From Thermothielavioides terrestris NRRL 8126 (lineage: Eukaryota; Ascomycota; Sordariomycetes; Sordariales; Chaetomiaceae), in the NCBI RefSeq assembly GCF_000226115.1, contig NC_016457.1, forward strand, positions 1,984,001-2,048,000: a stretch of DNA of 64,000 nucleotides, given 5' to 3'. Below are positions 35,579 through 46,504 of this stretch, one piece after another (the first letter of the stretch is position 1; each line of letters begins with the position of its first letter). Made by a program: the position numbers and the translations under genes. The notes under the pieces are model-generated. The model saw only the letters and a list, made by a program, of their open reading frames with translations. It was not told the origin of the DNA and searched no databases.

Positions 35579-36640
35579 CTAGAACTTTGTGGGGATGAAG
35601 TGCTGCGAGTCCTCCCTCTGCTGGGCGGCAGATTGCGGGAACGCGGCGATGCCGGCCACCATGCCGCAAGCCATGAAGCCCAGCGAGATGATGGACCAGA
35701 TGACGCCCCAGCACTGGGAAGAGCCGCCGTAGCGCTGGGCAAAGACGCTCGCGTCGGAACTGTTGACTTTTCGCAGGATGAGATCGTCGCACTGTCCCGC
35801 CAGCATAGCCATCGTCAGCACCAGCGTTTACTTGAAACAATCGAAAGAAATCATGCGAGGGACCGAGGGAAACCCACGATATCCCACACGCTATAGAGCG
35901 AGCTCATGACACCAATGAACAGCACCACGAACCGCAGGGCCTCGGCGTGGGCGATGAACCAGCAGGCCACGAGCAGGCCGACGGCGGCCAGCACGGTGCC
36001 GATGGTCAGCCAGTCGCGGCGGCCCCACCACAGGGTCAGCAGGAAGCACGCGCCGACGGCGATGCTGGCGATCTTGCTCGCGTTGATGTTGAAGCCGGCG
36101 AAGGTCAGCAGGGCGCCGATCAGCGACGAGCCCAGGTAACCGGCGGGCAGCGTCACGGCGTTGCGGCCGCCCTGCATGTGCGTCACGCCGCCCTCGCGCG
36201 GGTCCAGCGAGATCGACTTGACGTGCCCGCCGGTCAGGACGCAGGTGATGGCGTGGCCGAACTCGTGGAAGGCGATGACGAGCATCTACAGCTTGGGTTC
36301 AAGGCCGCCCGAGGTGTCAGTTTTGCGGGGCCAGGTGTGAAAGGAAGGGGGGGTAATGGGTGGTGGGGGGGGGGGGGGGGCGCGGGGCTGGAAGGGGAAG
36401 GGAAGATCATACCTTGAACGGCCATAACACCCAGCGCACGTATGGCAGGTTCCAAAGTAGGGCGATGGCGACAATGTATGCGGCGATGATGCCCAGCGTG
36501 ACCTTCTGGGCGTCGTTAACGCTGAGGTCGCGGCGGGAAAGGAGCACGGCCGAGGACGTAGTCGCGGACAGGCGCGCGACGTGCGGCGCAGCGGAGAGCC
36601 AGCTCCGTGCTTGGGTCGGGACAAGTATGGTCGGAGCCAT
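35579..36640 (-). CDS. M50B-like membrane metalloprotease family protein
   Basis: Three exons: 36413-36640, 35878-36285 and 35579-35791 (849 nt, 282 aa). Exons begin and end on codon boundaries (228 and 408 nt). Residues 48-66 are a membrane helix (VTLGIIAAYIVAIALLW). Exon 2 starts with the zinc motif MLVIAFHEFGHAITC (HEFGH at 83-87), then the family phrase GGHVKSISLDPREGGVTHMQ, several hydrophobic helices, and YSVWDICDDLILRKV across the last junction. The late Asp-rich ICDDLI is the family's usual third-ligand region. The M50B-like (PF13398-type) proteins of fungi and plants are polytopic; proteolysis has not been shown for most. The N-terminus is Ser/Ala/Arg-rich and may target an organelle. 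Intron 1 contains a 16-base C run (sense strand). The start at 36640 has GCCATGG context; the frame remains open further upstream. Confidence 0.88.
36365..36380. repeat. (G)16 homopolymer inside intron 1 of the M50B-like gene
   Basis: Sixteen consecutive G on the plus strand (C on the gene's sense strand), within a pyrimidine-rich intron. It is a likely site of length error or polymorphism and does not affect coding. Confidence 0.9.
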
Positions 36641-37227
36641 GGCCTTGGGAGCTGTCTGTTTCGATGCGTTGCTGTGGTCGTCGGTGTCGTCGTTGTCGAT
36701 GTTCCCTACTTGGCTCGAGTCGGATGTAATTCGGTCGACAGATTGCGGTCGGGGAAGCGACGCCGCTAATCGAGTCGTAATCAGCGATCCAACGCTAGTT
36801 GAAACTAAGAAAAAAGAAAGAAAGAAAAGATGGGCATGACAGAAATGTCTAAATGACAGAAAGTGGCACGGTTTTCGTGTGCCAACGGCGCCCCAACAAC
36901 AATCACGGGCTGCTTGCGTGTTCAGCGTGGCTTCAGCAGGCCGGTGTGGGTCTCGGCGGTGGCTTGGCCGGGCGGATATATTTAACTCAGGTAGCGGCGT
37001 TGCATCTCGTCGCGACTGCCGGGATGTTCCCCACCGAGCTCCAGGGGACGGATTGACTTTTGCGGGGAAGCCCCTGGGCTGCGAGGGATGATGCCCGCCG
37101 GGATTTCGGGTCAATCGTCAATCCTCAACTGTACGATATACTGTGTAATCCACTGTTTCGTGCCATCCTAACAGCCGAGTTCTTGCTCGTTGCTTCGCTG
37201 CTACCTAGTTGATTGCCACACTCCGCC
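36641..37227. promoter_or_regulatory. Divergent promoter between M50B-like and VOC genes
   Basis: 587 bp between start codons. A TATATTTAA element lies at about 36976-36984. The frame upstream of 36640 remains open, but its sequence looks like a 5' UTR. Confidence 0.45.
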
Positions 37228-37638
37228 ATGGCGCTCAGCGCAGCCCATGTCCGCATCGCGCGGCCGACCGACGACATCGACCGGCTGCTGCCGTTCTACC
37301 GCGACGGGCTGGGCTTCGAGGTGTTGATGCGCTTCGCCGACCACGAAGGGTTCAGTGGCATCATGCTCGGTCACAAGACGGCGGCCTACCACCTCGAGTT
37401 CACACAGCACGAAACCCACCGGGCGGGGCGCGCTCCCACGCAGGACAATCTCATCATCTTCTATCTTCCGGACAGCGAGAACTATGCCCAGGCGGTCGCG
37501 CGGATGGAGGAACACGGCTTTCCGGCGGTTGTGAGCTTCAACCCTTACTGGGACCGCTGCGGCAAGACGTTTGAGGATCCCGACGGGTACCGCGTGGTGC
37601 TGGCCAACATGACCGCTCCGCACCTGCGCGATGTCTAA
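37228..37638 (+). CDS. VOC-superfamily (glyoxalase/bleomycin-resistance fold) protein
   Basis: Single exon, 136 aa from the ATG at 37228 (MALSAAHVRIARPTDD; an ATG five codons upstream is weaker). Two beta-alpha-beta-beta-beta modules are visible: HVRIARPTDDIDRLLPFYRD with GLGFEVLMRF, and a second half ending in the typical KTFEDPDGYRVVLANM. Candidate metal ligands are His11 in the first strand, a mid-protein His-Glu (AAYHLEFTQHE) and the C-terminal Glu of FEDPDG, so a metal-dependent lyase, dioxygenase or isomerase is possible. The substrate cannot be told. The length is that of a single VOC domain, which normally works as a dimer. Confidence 0.88.
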   Translation: MALSAAHVRIARPTDDIDRLLPFYRDGLGFEVLMRFADHEGFSGIMLGHKTAAYHLEFTQHETHRAGRAPTQDNLIIFYLPDSENYAQAVARMEEHGFPAVVSFNPYWDRCGKTFEDPDGYRVVLANMTAPHLRDV

Positions 37639-38118
37639 GTTCTTAAGTCGATGGTCAGGATGTACACTAAATGCATGTACATACATACCGTTCGCAAATG
37701 CCAACCAAAACTGGAGCATTTCGCCTGGGCCTTTGGATACCGACCTTCCCAACATTTCCCAACCTCCGGATTACCACAGTACATCAATCGGCGACGGCCT
37801 CGAGCCACGCGACCATAACCCGCTCGTACACAGTACCCCGACGATCACTGCCACAACAGAAGTGCGGGGATGGAACCCAAAATTGACGAGGTCTTCGGTC
37901 TCCCACTGCAACTGTTGCACGGCATGCATCGAGTCGCGCTGTTGCATTACGGATAAAGTGAGGTGCGCGAGTTGCATGCAGGGCAGGGGATCTCCGAGGC
38001 AAGGCACATCTTCATCTGGGAGGTCAAAAGTGGGCTCGAGCCTCCTTTCCCGTCCCTTTATCCCTTATCCGCCCTCCCAGGCGCCTGGTCCAGTCCCTTC
38101 AAGTTGCCCTCCCAAGCC
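37639..38118. other. Intergenic region
   Basis: 480 bp between two genes on the same strand; the frame through it is open by chance and lacks features. It holds the promoter of the secreted glycosidase-like gene. Confidence 0.45.
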
Positions 38119-39901
38119 ATGGCTTGGACCCGGCTTTGGCGCGCCTGCCTCGTGGCCGCCATCACGGCCGCCGTCAATTGTCAGCAGAGCTCGGATCCGA
38201 GCCAGCAAACAGGGCAGCACACTGACTGGCCGCGATGGTGCGGGAAAGTGTATAAGCCAGGGTGCGTCGCAGCAGCAAGTCCCGGACCACGGGACCATGT
38301 GCAACTTGCCTGCTGACTTCCCCAGATACCCGAGTTTCGACCCTGGCGGCCAGACACTGCCTCCTCCCGTTCCCGGCGGACCGCTGCTACAAGTCCTCGT
38401 TCAACCGCGGTACAGCCTCTACTTGGACAGCGAACAGTACGGCGAGTTCGTCGTCAACGCCGAGCTGTCGCAGTTCCAGGGCACGCCCTGGCCGAACACC
38501 ACGAGCACGTCCAAGTGGGCGAACCGGCTGATCTTCTCCATCAACCTCGTCGAGGACGACGAGCCGCTGGTTGAGAACACGGTGGCTGTCAACTCCACCG
38601 GCAACCTCTTCCGCTTCGAGCTGTCCCGTCTAAAGCCCAGCCTGGATCCCATCCAGGTCGTGCTGTATGGCGCGCCAGAAGAGGGCACCCCAACCTGGAC
38701 GGCGACGACCTCCCTGTTCTATCTCCCCGACAAGACTGACGGCAGCATCACACGCATCGACAACCTCCACGGCGGCCTCTGGTTCCGCAACGCCGCAACC
38801 AACCACCAGTTCACGCCCTTCTTCCCCTTCGGCTTCTACGCCTCCTACGACGGCTTCCTCCGCACCAACGACACCGCCCCCATCGACCACTACTCCTCCC
38901 TCGGCCTGACCGCCATGACCCCGCTGACCACCTTCGCCGACTCCGCCGCCGTGCTGACCTACATCTCCGCCCACACGCCGGTCCGCCTCATGTACGACCT
39001 CCGCGAGGGCTACAAGAACCTGAGCTACGTGCGCGCCAACGTGCTCGCCGCGCGCGCCTCGCCGGCCCTCTTCGCCTACTGGACCGCCGACGAGCCGGAC
39101 GGGTGGCAGGACCCGTTCGCCGCGCCGGAGCAGGCGCGCGACCTGATCCGCGCGCTCGACCCGTACCACCCGGTCGCCGTCACTCTCAACTGCGCCGACT
39201 ACTACTTCGGCCCCTACTCGGCCGCCGCCGACCTGCTCATGGCCGACGTCTACCCCATCGGCATCAATTCCACCTTCTCCAAGTGGGGCACCGTCTGCAA
39301 CGCGACCTACGGCGACTGCGGCTGCGACCGCTGCGAGGGCGTGGTGGGCGACGTGGTGACGCGCCTGGAGGACTGGGCGCGCTTCGAGCGCTACCTCGGC
39401 CGCTGGCCCAAGACGAAGCTGTTCAACCCGCAGGCGTTCCACGGCGAGGACTACTGGCTGCGGGATCCGAGCACCGAGGAAACGTGGGTGATGATCGCGC
39501 TGGCGGTCAACCACGGCGCGAAGGGGTCCATCGCGTGGGTGTGGCCGCCCAGCGACGTGCTGGCGGAGGCGCATGGGAAGATGGCGACCGTGCTGACCGG
39601 GGAGGACGTGGTGGGGTTTATTGTGGGCGGCGACGGGCCGAGGAGGATTGAGGTCGATGTGCCCGGGACGGAGGTGGTGGATGTCGCCTGCTGGGTTGCG
39701 GGCGGGAAGATGCTGGTTAGCGTGGTCAACGGCGGATATGTGCCAGTGGAAGGGGGTGTGGAGGTACCGGTGCCGAATGCCACAGTTATCGAAAGCACAC
39801 CATGGGGGAGCGTGCAGTGGAAGTTGGAGGGCGGTAAGTTGTCGGTTCCGCTGCTACCGGCGCTGGCCACGAGCATGGTGATACTGAACCTGCGTGGGTG
39901 A
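38119..39901 (+). CDS. Secreted glycoside-hydrolase-like (TIM-barrel) protein
   Basis: Two exons: 38119-38261 and 38326-39901 (1719 nt, 572 aa). The splice GTGCGT...CCCCAG joins KVYKPG to YPSFDPGGQTLPPP. Residues 1-21 are a signal peptide (MAWTRLWRACLVAAITAAVN). About a dozen N-x-S/T sites and paired Cys (NCADYYF; CNATYGDCGCDRC) fit a secreted glycoprotein. A beta-rich N-terminal domain precedes a barrel-like core with FFPFGFYASYDGFLR, then FAYWTADEPDGWQ, where the Glu of DEP sits as an acid/base Glu does in clan GH-A, and later HGAKGSIAWVWPP. Fungal relatives are often labelled only as having a glycoside-hydrolase catalytic core, and the substrate is unknown to me. It is convergent with the NCS1 permease, with 209 bp between stops. 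A start further upstream is possible but would hide the signal peptide. Confidence 0.83.
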
Positions 39902-40110
39902 GACATCGAGATGTGGCGGAAACAATGCAACCCATTGCTGCATGTATTGTGTTAGGGGGGTATCTCAGGTATAACTCGACGTTGCCTCCCCATTGCGCAT
40001 ATCCCTTTTTCCTTTCTAAATGGCGGCTTCCCGTCTTCAAACGCCATGCTCTTGCCTGCCCGTCGAAACCACAAGCACCCCCTTCTCCCGCTCGGAACCA
40101 CCCCGGCGCA

Positions 40111-41851
40111 TCACCTGCCTGTCCATTTCCGCTCCACCCATCGAAATGGCACATACAACAACCCGCTCACCACGAACGCCACCTCAAACCCGATATCCCC
40201 GGTCGTCTCCGCGATCGGCCCCGTCCACCACACCTGCGCCATGCTGGGCACCACCAGCCCAAAGCTCAGCACGCCGGCCGCCAGCGCCGCCACGCCCCAC
40301 GGCAGCCTGTGCGCGTCGTTCCACGCCTCCGGGTCGTACGCCCGGCAGTCGCCCTTCCGGAACACAAAGTGCTCGACCAGCACGATGGCCAGGAAGGCGG
40401 AGCTCCAGTAGGCGATGAGCGAAACAAAGTTCTCGAGGTTGGCGAAGAAGTCGGCGGCGGCGCGGATGGCGACGGGGATCACTATGGCCGCGAAGACGAG
40501 CGAGAAGAGGTAGCGCGGCACGCGCACCAGGAAGGGCAGCAGCAGCTGCAGGTTGAGCGTGACGCTGTAGCTCGTCGCGGCCAGGTTGCCCAGCAGCGAG
40601 AAGGAGAGGACGACGACGAGGAACTTGCCGAAGCCGCCGGCGGGCGCGAGCATGGCGGCCAGCACGCCGCCCACCGACGTCTCGTCGTAGGCGGCCTGCC
40701 ACGCCGGCACGTTCGGGATCGCGTTGCCGATGGCGGCGCCGAGGACCATGAGGAGGACCGTGGGCACCGCCAGGCCGAGGTAGGAGTAGGTGAAGATCTT
40801 GAGCCTGCGAGGGTTGGTTAGTCGAGACTGCCGGAAGAGTAGTCGGGCCGATGATGAGACGAAGGCGGCGGGAACATACGAGGATGTGTCCGGCTTGAGG
40901 TAGGTTGTGAAATCCGACGACAGACACGCCCACGGCACCATGTAGGATGCGACGATCATGCCGAAGGACAGCACCGACGAGGCGGGCGGGGGCGCGTCGT
41001 AGGTGGTCTGGTTCCGGAGCTCCTTGCCGCCCGTGCCGACGGCGACAACGATGGAGATGATGGCGGGGATCCAGGCGAAGCGCTCGTAGTTGTGCAGGAC
41101 GGTAAAGCCGCAGAAGGAGATGCCGAGGGTCAGGACAGCGGTGATGACGATCCCGACGGTCACGCTCAGGTTTCCGTCCGCTACGGCGGAAAGGCACTGG
41201 CCGCCGACGACGGCCATGATGACGCAGAAGCCAGTGAGGGTGGCGAGGTTGAGCAGGACGGGGATCGAGACCAGGTAGCGACTGAGAGCGGTTAGCATTC
41301 CGTGCAAGGCAACGAAAAAGATGCAGTGAAGGGGGAAGGGGGGGGGGGCTCACCCAAAGCTGTACCGAGCCTGTAACATCTGCCTCATGCCGAGCTTGGG
41401 ACCCAGCGTGGCCAGAAAGGCGGGCAGCAGGGTGGTCAGCAGCGTGAAGAACAGGATGATCAGAGAGCTGTCCCGTAGGTTGAGCCCGTAGCCGGGGCCA
41501 AGCATGCCGAACGTGATCCTAGCCCTGTCAGACGCCGAGTCCCCCCTTATTTATGTATATGTACCTGTTACAAACACATTGCCGCTCCACTCACCCCAGG
41601 ATATTGGTGTTCATGGACCACCACAACGTGAAGACGTTGACCGTTCTCTCGACCGTGCGTTCCTTGACCGGGATCGGCGTGATGCCGCGGACCTCGACGC
41701 GGCCGAACGCGGCCGCCTTCCGGAGGAGGTCCCAAGTCCGGGCCCATCGGCCGCCGGGTGCGGGGGCCGGCGAGACAGCGTCGTGATCGACTTCCGTTTC
41801 CGGCCCGTTGCCCGGCGGCGGTTTCTCCTCGAGTCCTTTCTCCGGCGCCAT
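40111..41851 (-). CDS. NCS1 purine-cytosine permease (Fcy2/Fcy21-like)
   Basis: Four exons: 41595-41851, 41354-41518, 40880-41281 and 40804-40111 (1518 nt, 505 aa). All three introns fall in phase 2 (donors GTGAGT, GTGAGC, GTATGT). The N-terminus is cytosolic and acidic to neutral (MAPEKGLEEKPPPGNGPETE). The NCS1 signature VNVFTLWWSMNTNILGITFG starts TM1. Roughly twelve hydrophobic helices follow, including the substrate-site region SYMVPWACLSSDFTTYLKPD in TM6. The C-terminal ENFVSLIAYWSSAFLAIVLV, then FRKGDCRAYDPEAWND, matches the Fcy branch. These proton symporters take up adenine, guanine, hypoxanthine or cytosine; the exact substrate cannot be read. Intron 2 contains a C-run. An in-frame ATG at 41920 is an alternative start. 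Confidence 0.93.
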
Positions 41852-42353
41852 TGTCGGACTAGTGGGGTCTCTGGGAGAAAAGCCAAGACGAGAGGAAAAA
41901 TCAAGAATACTCCGGAGCACTTAAATCACGAATTAGCCACACGCCTCAGTTCAACGTCTTGACCTTGACAGACCGAGGAGGACGAGCACCGGAGTTGATA
42001 AGATCGAGGGAAAGCCAACCACATAAAAGGCCTCAATTTTCTGTCGGCTCAAAAAATCCCTATCGAGCAATATTTTTTAGCTCCCGCCGCGCTGGCGAGT
42101 GCACTTGGTATGAGTGGTGAGTAACGGCTACTGCTAAAGGACCCACCCCTGCGGAGACGGTGTCATGGGCACTCGGCAAGGAAGACCTTGGATTTGGCAC
42201 TTGGGAAATCATGAAGACTCATCTCCGTTCCATACCACGAAAGCACCTATAGGTATGTGTTGTACTCTTGTTACGCAACCTGGAAACCCAGACGCTGCCA
42301 CGGAAGTTTTCTCCCACTTCTCACACAGGGCCAAGATAAATTTGCTCGCTGTA

Positions 42354-42404
42354 TAATCCGTCGTAACTTACACCCGCAGTGTAATCCGCCGTAACTTACA
42401 CCCC
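42354..42404. repeat. Two-copy direct repeat, 28-bp period
   Basis: TAATCCGTCGTAACTTACAC at 42354 recurs at 42382 with one mismatch (T to C at the eighth base); the matching unit is about 23 bp. It could be a paired binding site for the NCS1 gene or a replication-slippage duplication. No further copies were noticed. Confidence 0.8.
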
Positions 42405-42700
42405 GCGCTGGCAAGGGCGGGGCCAAGGGAGACCTCGGTCGCTCCAACACTCAGCACGGCGGACGGGGCAATGGAGGAGAGCGCCTGGCAAAGGGCCACA
42501 GCGGCAGCGGCAGTGGCTCTCAACAAGTGCGCCCTAATTAAAACAAGATGCGACCTACCTGGTACCTTACCTTGAATGAGGTAGCCAAGTTAGTGCATTG
42601 CAACATTACTAGAGTTATGAGATCATGTCCATTCCTAAATAAATGACACAAAGCCAACCTTTTCTTTAAACAAGAGGGGAAAGAAAAGAAAAGAGAAGGA

Positions 42701-42721
42701 AAAAAAAAAAAAAAAAAAAAA
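42701..42721. repeat. (A)21 homopolymer in a purine tract
   Basis: Twenty-one A follow a GA-rich stretch (from about 42675) and precede AGAAGAAGAAGAAGG. It may mark the poly(A) end of an old retroposed sequence, but no retrotransposon sequence or target-site duplication was seen. Confidence 0.8.
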
Positions 42722-43131
42722 GAAGAAGAAGAAGGAAAGAAAAAGGGGACTCGATAGCTGGAGTTGGGGCAAGAATACGAGTGAGCGAAACAATGGAAAA
42801 CGTTGCATCCACTTTGCTCTGAGACTGGCGCGCTTTAACAGGGTTCTTTCCTGTTAGATCGTTGGCGAGCAGCAGCACCACTTTGCAAGCTGCTATCGCG
42901 AGCTGCATGTCGGGTAGCTACCTACACGAGATCTCCCCTTAATTGACTCAGGTAGGAGTGATCTGATGCATCACGCGAGGAAGTGGCAACGACCAAGGCC
43001 GCCGTCCTTGACGAGATGCATAGGGTTCATAGGCTATCGCATCATCGGTCTAAGTATGCTCAAGTTCATGATACGGGCGAGACCTAGCCACTGTCCCTCC
43101 CCTGCACTGTCCATCCCCTCCCGTGCCTTCC

Positions 43132-46100
43132 CTACGCCAGCCCAACCCAGAACCGTCTCCCCACGCCGCTGGAGCTGATGATATCGAGCCGGGACCGTGG
43201 CCTCTCCCTGCTCCTCGCGAGCTTCTGCTCCTCTTCCCGCACGGCCTCAAGCACCCGCCAGTCATACACCGGCACGTACTCCCGCTCGCCGCTGCGGCGC
43301 TTCAGCTGTGCCGCCTCGACCAATTGCAGAAACGCCACGGTAGCCTCCCGCCGGCGGGCGTCCACCAGTACGATCTTCCTCTTACGCCGGCCCTTCTGGC
43401 CGGCCGGTGCGGAGAGCGAAGCTCCGGGAATGCCGCTGCTGCTTGAAGCCGGGGTTGTTGTGCTCGTCGCCGCCTGGTCGGCCAGCCACTCCTTGGGATC
43501 GCGGAGGAACTCGGTCACGCCGTGGCACGAGAGCAGGTCCTCCGTGACCCAGGGGAAGTTGGCGATGCATGGTGAGAGCAGGATCGAGTACGTCGAGAAC
43601 GCGCATGCGTCGCCGAGGTAGCGGCACTTTCCGGCAGATGGCGCAGGGGACTCCTCGGGCGACTGGGAGGTGTTGACTTGCGTTGGCGGGCCGCTGTTCG
43701 TCGAGTCCGGGGGAGATTGGGCAGGAAACGAACAAGTCGGCCCCTCGTGGAAGGACACGGACGACTGAATGGGAGGTCGGGCCGGGCCAGTAGTGCCGGG
43801 CTGCGAATTCTCAGCACCAGGCTGGTGCATCGAGTCTGAGCTCGCCAGCGTCGGCATGGGCATATGAGCTTCGGTATTGCGGCGTGATAGACTTATTCTT
43901 CGCTGAGTCGAGGAGAAACTCGCCGGATTGCTCGTTGCTCCACGAAGCGTGTCGTCATCCTGGTCGTCTGAGAACCTCCGGATCTTGCTCCTCTCCGGGA
44001 TGCTGTTCTGTTGTGAGGACTCAAACGGCCTCTGTCGACCTGGCGCGGTCCCTGCCTGCTTGTTCACTCCGTCTCCGGTTGTCGACTCGGACAATTGAGC
44101 GGCGGATGACGTTGGCGGTGTCAACTGGCCACTTCTTCTTCTCGCCGGGCTGGGCGTCGGCGAATCCCGACGGCAGCTTGGATCCAGGTCTCGAGGCGTT
44201 GGCGTCATTGACGCTGTATTTGTCGAAGTCGTCGATTGACTGGTAGTGTCGACAGCGGTCTTCCGTTCGGATTTCTCCAGAGCTGCGATCCAACCCAGAA
44301 GCTCCTGGCTGTCTTCCGGAGGAGGCGCCTCCTTCTCCTTGGCTGCCATCTCTTGCAGCTCGGCGAAGGAGATTGCGTCGTGGTAAGTTCTGTCACAATG
44401 TATCTTGCTTACCGATGGAAATCTCGGGCTCCAAAAGCCCGTGTTCCCTTCCTTGCCAAAAGAAAAGCAGCGGAGGTCAACCACCGGGGGTGTGGGGAAA
44501 ATCACAGATGGGCGCTTCCCGTTATCGACACCGGGCTCAATTCGTAGGTCGATGGCCGTGTTATCCTCCGGCCGCACGGAGTCCGGGTTGACGGACGTGG
44601 TGAACGTCTCCAGCTGGATTGCGTTGAGTTCAACAACATTCGTGACGACGAACCGCGGCCGCTTCCCAAAGCGCTGCACCTCTTCTTTGTTATCGAGACA
44701 GCCCACATAGAAATGCGTCCACTTGAGCCTAGGGATGTTGGTGTAGGTTCGGGCCTTTGTGGCATCGAAGCGGGCGCCGACGACAGCGAAGTCTCCGATG
44801 TCTCCAAAATTGCCAATATACTCTTTCTTGAGCTTAATTGGGCAGCAACTATAAGGTCGCCGCAGGGTCCCAAAGTCAAAGTAAGGGTCATCTGCTTTGA
44901 GGACCAGGCCTTCCCCACGCGCCGTGATACATTTTGCAAAGGCGCGGCGCAGGTCCGAGACTGCAGATGGCCGTGTGCAGTCAATAATTTCTCGTTTGAC
45001 CAGAGCAGATCGGCCTGGTACTGGTGTGATGAGCTTCTTGAGACGCTGGAATCTCTCCGAGTGCTTGACGGCCAACAAGGATTCATCGTCGACCATGAGT
45101 AGGTCGTAGTAGACAATCATAAGATGCTCCCAGGGGTGAGGCCTACGTCTTGGTCAGCTTTGGACATAGCTAGGAAAGCAACTTGACAGTCCTGCCAATG
45201 GAAGCGGTGAGCCTACTGTGAGTCTTTATCAGTGCCCAAAAAGGAACCGGATCTCGAGACATGCTTCCGAATCTTGTGGAAGTCGAGAACCTTGGAGTGC
45301 TGAAAATGGTTAGATACTGGGCAATAAATAGGAGACCGGACACATGGATTCATATACCTTATCACTGTAGACCACCAGTTCTCCCTCAAGGATGCAGCCT
45401 CGCTTCAGGGGGCAGGAGGGCTGCCCAAGCTGCAATGACTTTCGGATCGAGCTGCATCTGTCAGCCACGAAAGTGGACACCGAAGAGAAAGCAAAACATA
45501 CTCATGCAATGCCTGGCGGTCTTTGGTGCTGTCCTTGCCGCTCTTTGAGAATATTTGAATGCAATCGTAGCCCTTGCTGAGGTCGATATGGACCTGGCAG
45601 TACTCGCCATCTATTTTCTCCTCGCAGCTCACACGGCCTTGGACCATGGACAAGCAGTGTTTGATGCTCCGGCCCTTGAGCCACATTTGGCGGCCGATCT
45701 TGACTCCTAAGGTGGGCTTTAGATACCCGGCGAGGTCGTTACTTCCAGTAACCGTGCGCTCACGACGCTGCGTGTCCAGGATACGTCCAGCGACAGTGAA
45801 GTCATCTTGGACCTTCAATATCAATGGAAGAAGAGGATGACAGCTCGTATAAACGACGTGCTCATTAAGAATGACAGGCGCGTAGTTCTTCAGGATCAGG
45901 CGGGTGAGCCATTTGGCGTCTCGGGCAGACAGCCGCTTGTACAGTTCCCCAAGGGCGAGCTCCTTGTGGGCTGGGCAGTTCTCAGGAGCCGAACTACGGA
46001 CTGCGGGTGAACTGAAGCGACAGTTGGCTGCGACCCCATGGAGGAGTTGATCGATCTCGTCCACCGTGACAGGCCTATGAGCGGGGGATATTGGATTTGG

Positions 46101-46504
46101 CTGTCCCAAATGTGAGTACCAGAGCATCCCATAGGATCAACCATCAGAGAAATCCATACTGTCTCGTTCAAGATACCCTCAACGCAGCCGGCCAAGTCGA
46201 TGCGCGCATCAGGGTTGCTCCATCTTCCCAGCTGCGCGATGCGCGACCGGCCCAGACCCAGCGCACGGCCAATGATGATCTGGAGTTTCTTCTCCCGAAT
46301 GAAATAGACTCTGTCAGTCCTCTTTTCTGGCAGAAGTGCCGAGAGTAGAGCAGCACTGTTATGGTCGTCGCGGTGAAGCAGCCCCTGGTGAGCACGGAAC
46401 CATTCCTGGATGATGGCCGCGTTGCTTCTCAGCCCCGAGCGAGCATGCTGGTTGTCTTCAAGGCGCTGCAAGAGGTCGCATACATAGGAAAAGAGAAAGG
46501 GCAT
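43132..46504 (-). CDS. ATP-dependent DNA ligase with C-terminal BRCT-like region
   Basis: Five exons: 46160-46504, 45502-46100, 45358-45457, 45217-45299 and 43132-45142 (3138 nt, 1045 aa). An N-terminal DNA-binding region (MPFLFSYVCDLLQRLEDN) resembles ligase IV/I starts. The adenylation domain has motif I EEKIDGEYCQVH with Lys277 as the AMP-accepting residue, motif III-type CILEGELVVYSDK, motif IIIa HKIRKHVSRSG, motif IV GEGLVLKADDPYFDFG and motif V CPIKLKKEYIGNFGDIGDFA. An OB-fold region follows, then about 250 disordered residues, then a BRCT-like end (LSPCIANFPWVTEDLLSCHG, then YVPVYDWRVLEAVREEEQKL). It fits neither replicative ligase I (no BRCT) nor classical ligase IV (tandem BRCT with an XRCC4-binding linker), and probably belongs to a filamentous-fungal third ligase type. 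Exon 3 has two acceptors six bases apart. Start 46504 is preferred over 46579. Confidence 0.88.

Larger units (their letters stand above)
41852..43131. other. Intergenic region with repeats
   Basis: 1.28 kb between the NCS1 promoter and the ligase 3' end. It contains a 28-bp-period direct repeat (42354-42404), a GGTACCTTACCTT motif (42562) and a purine-rich tract ending in A21 (42701-42721). No gene is supported. Confidence 0.5.

Noticed and set aside
42675..42735. Retrotransposon poly(A) tail
   Set aside because: Only a purine tract with A21; no reverse transcriptase remnant or target-site duplication was seen.
44375..44420. GTAAGC...CAG segment inside the ligase frame
   Set aside because: The potential intron would be only about 23 nt, below the fungal minimum; the frame is open through it.
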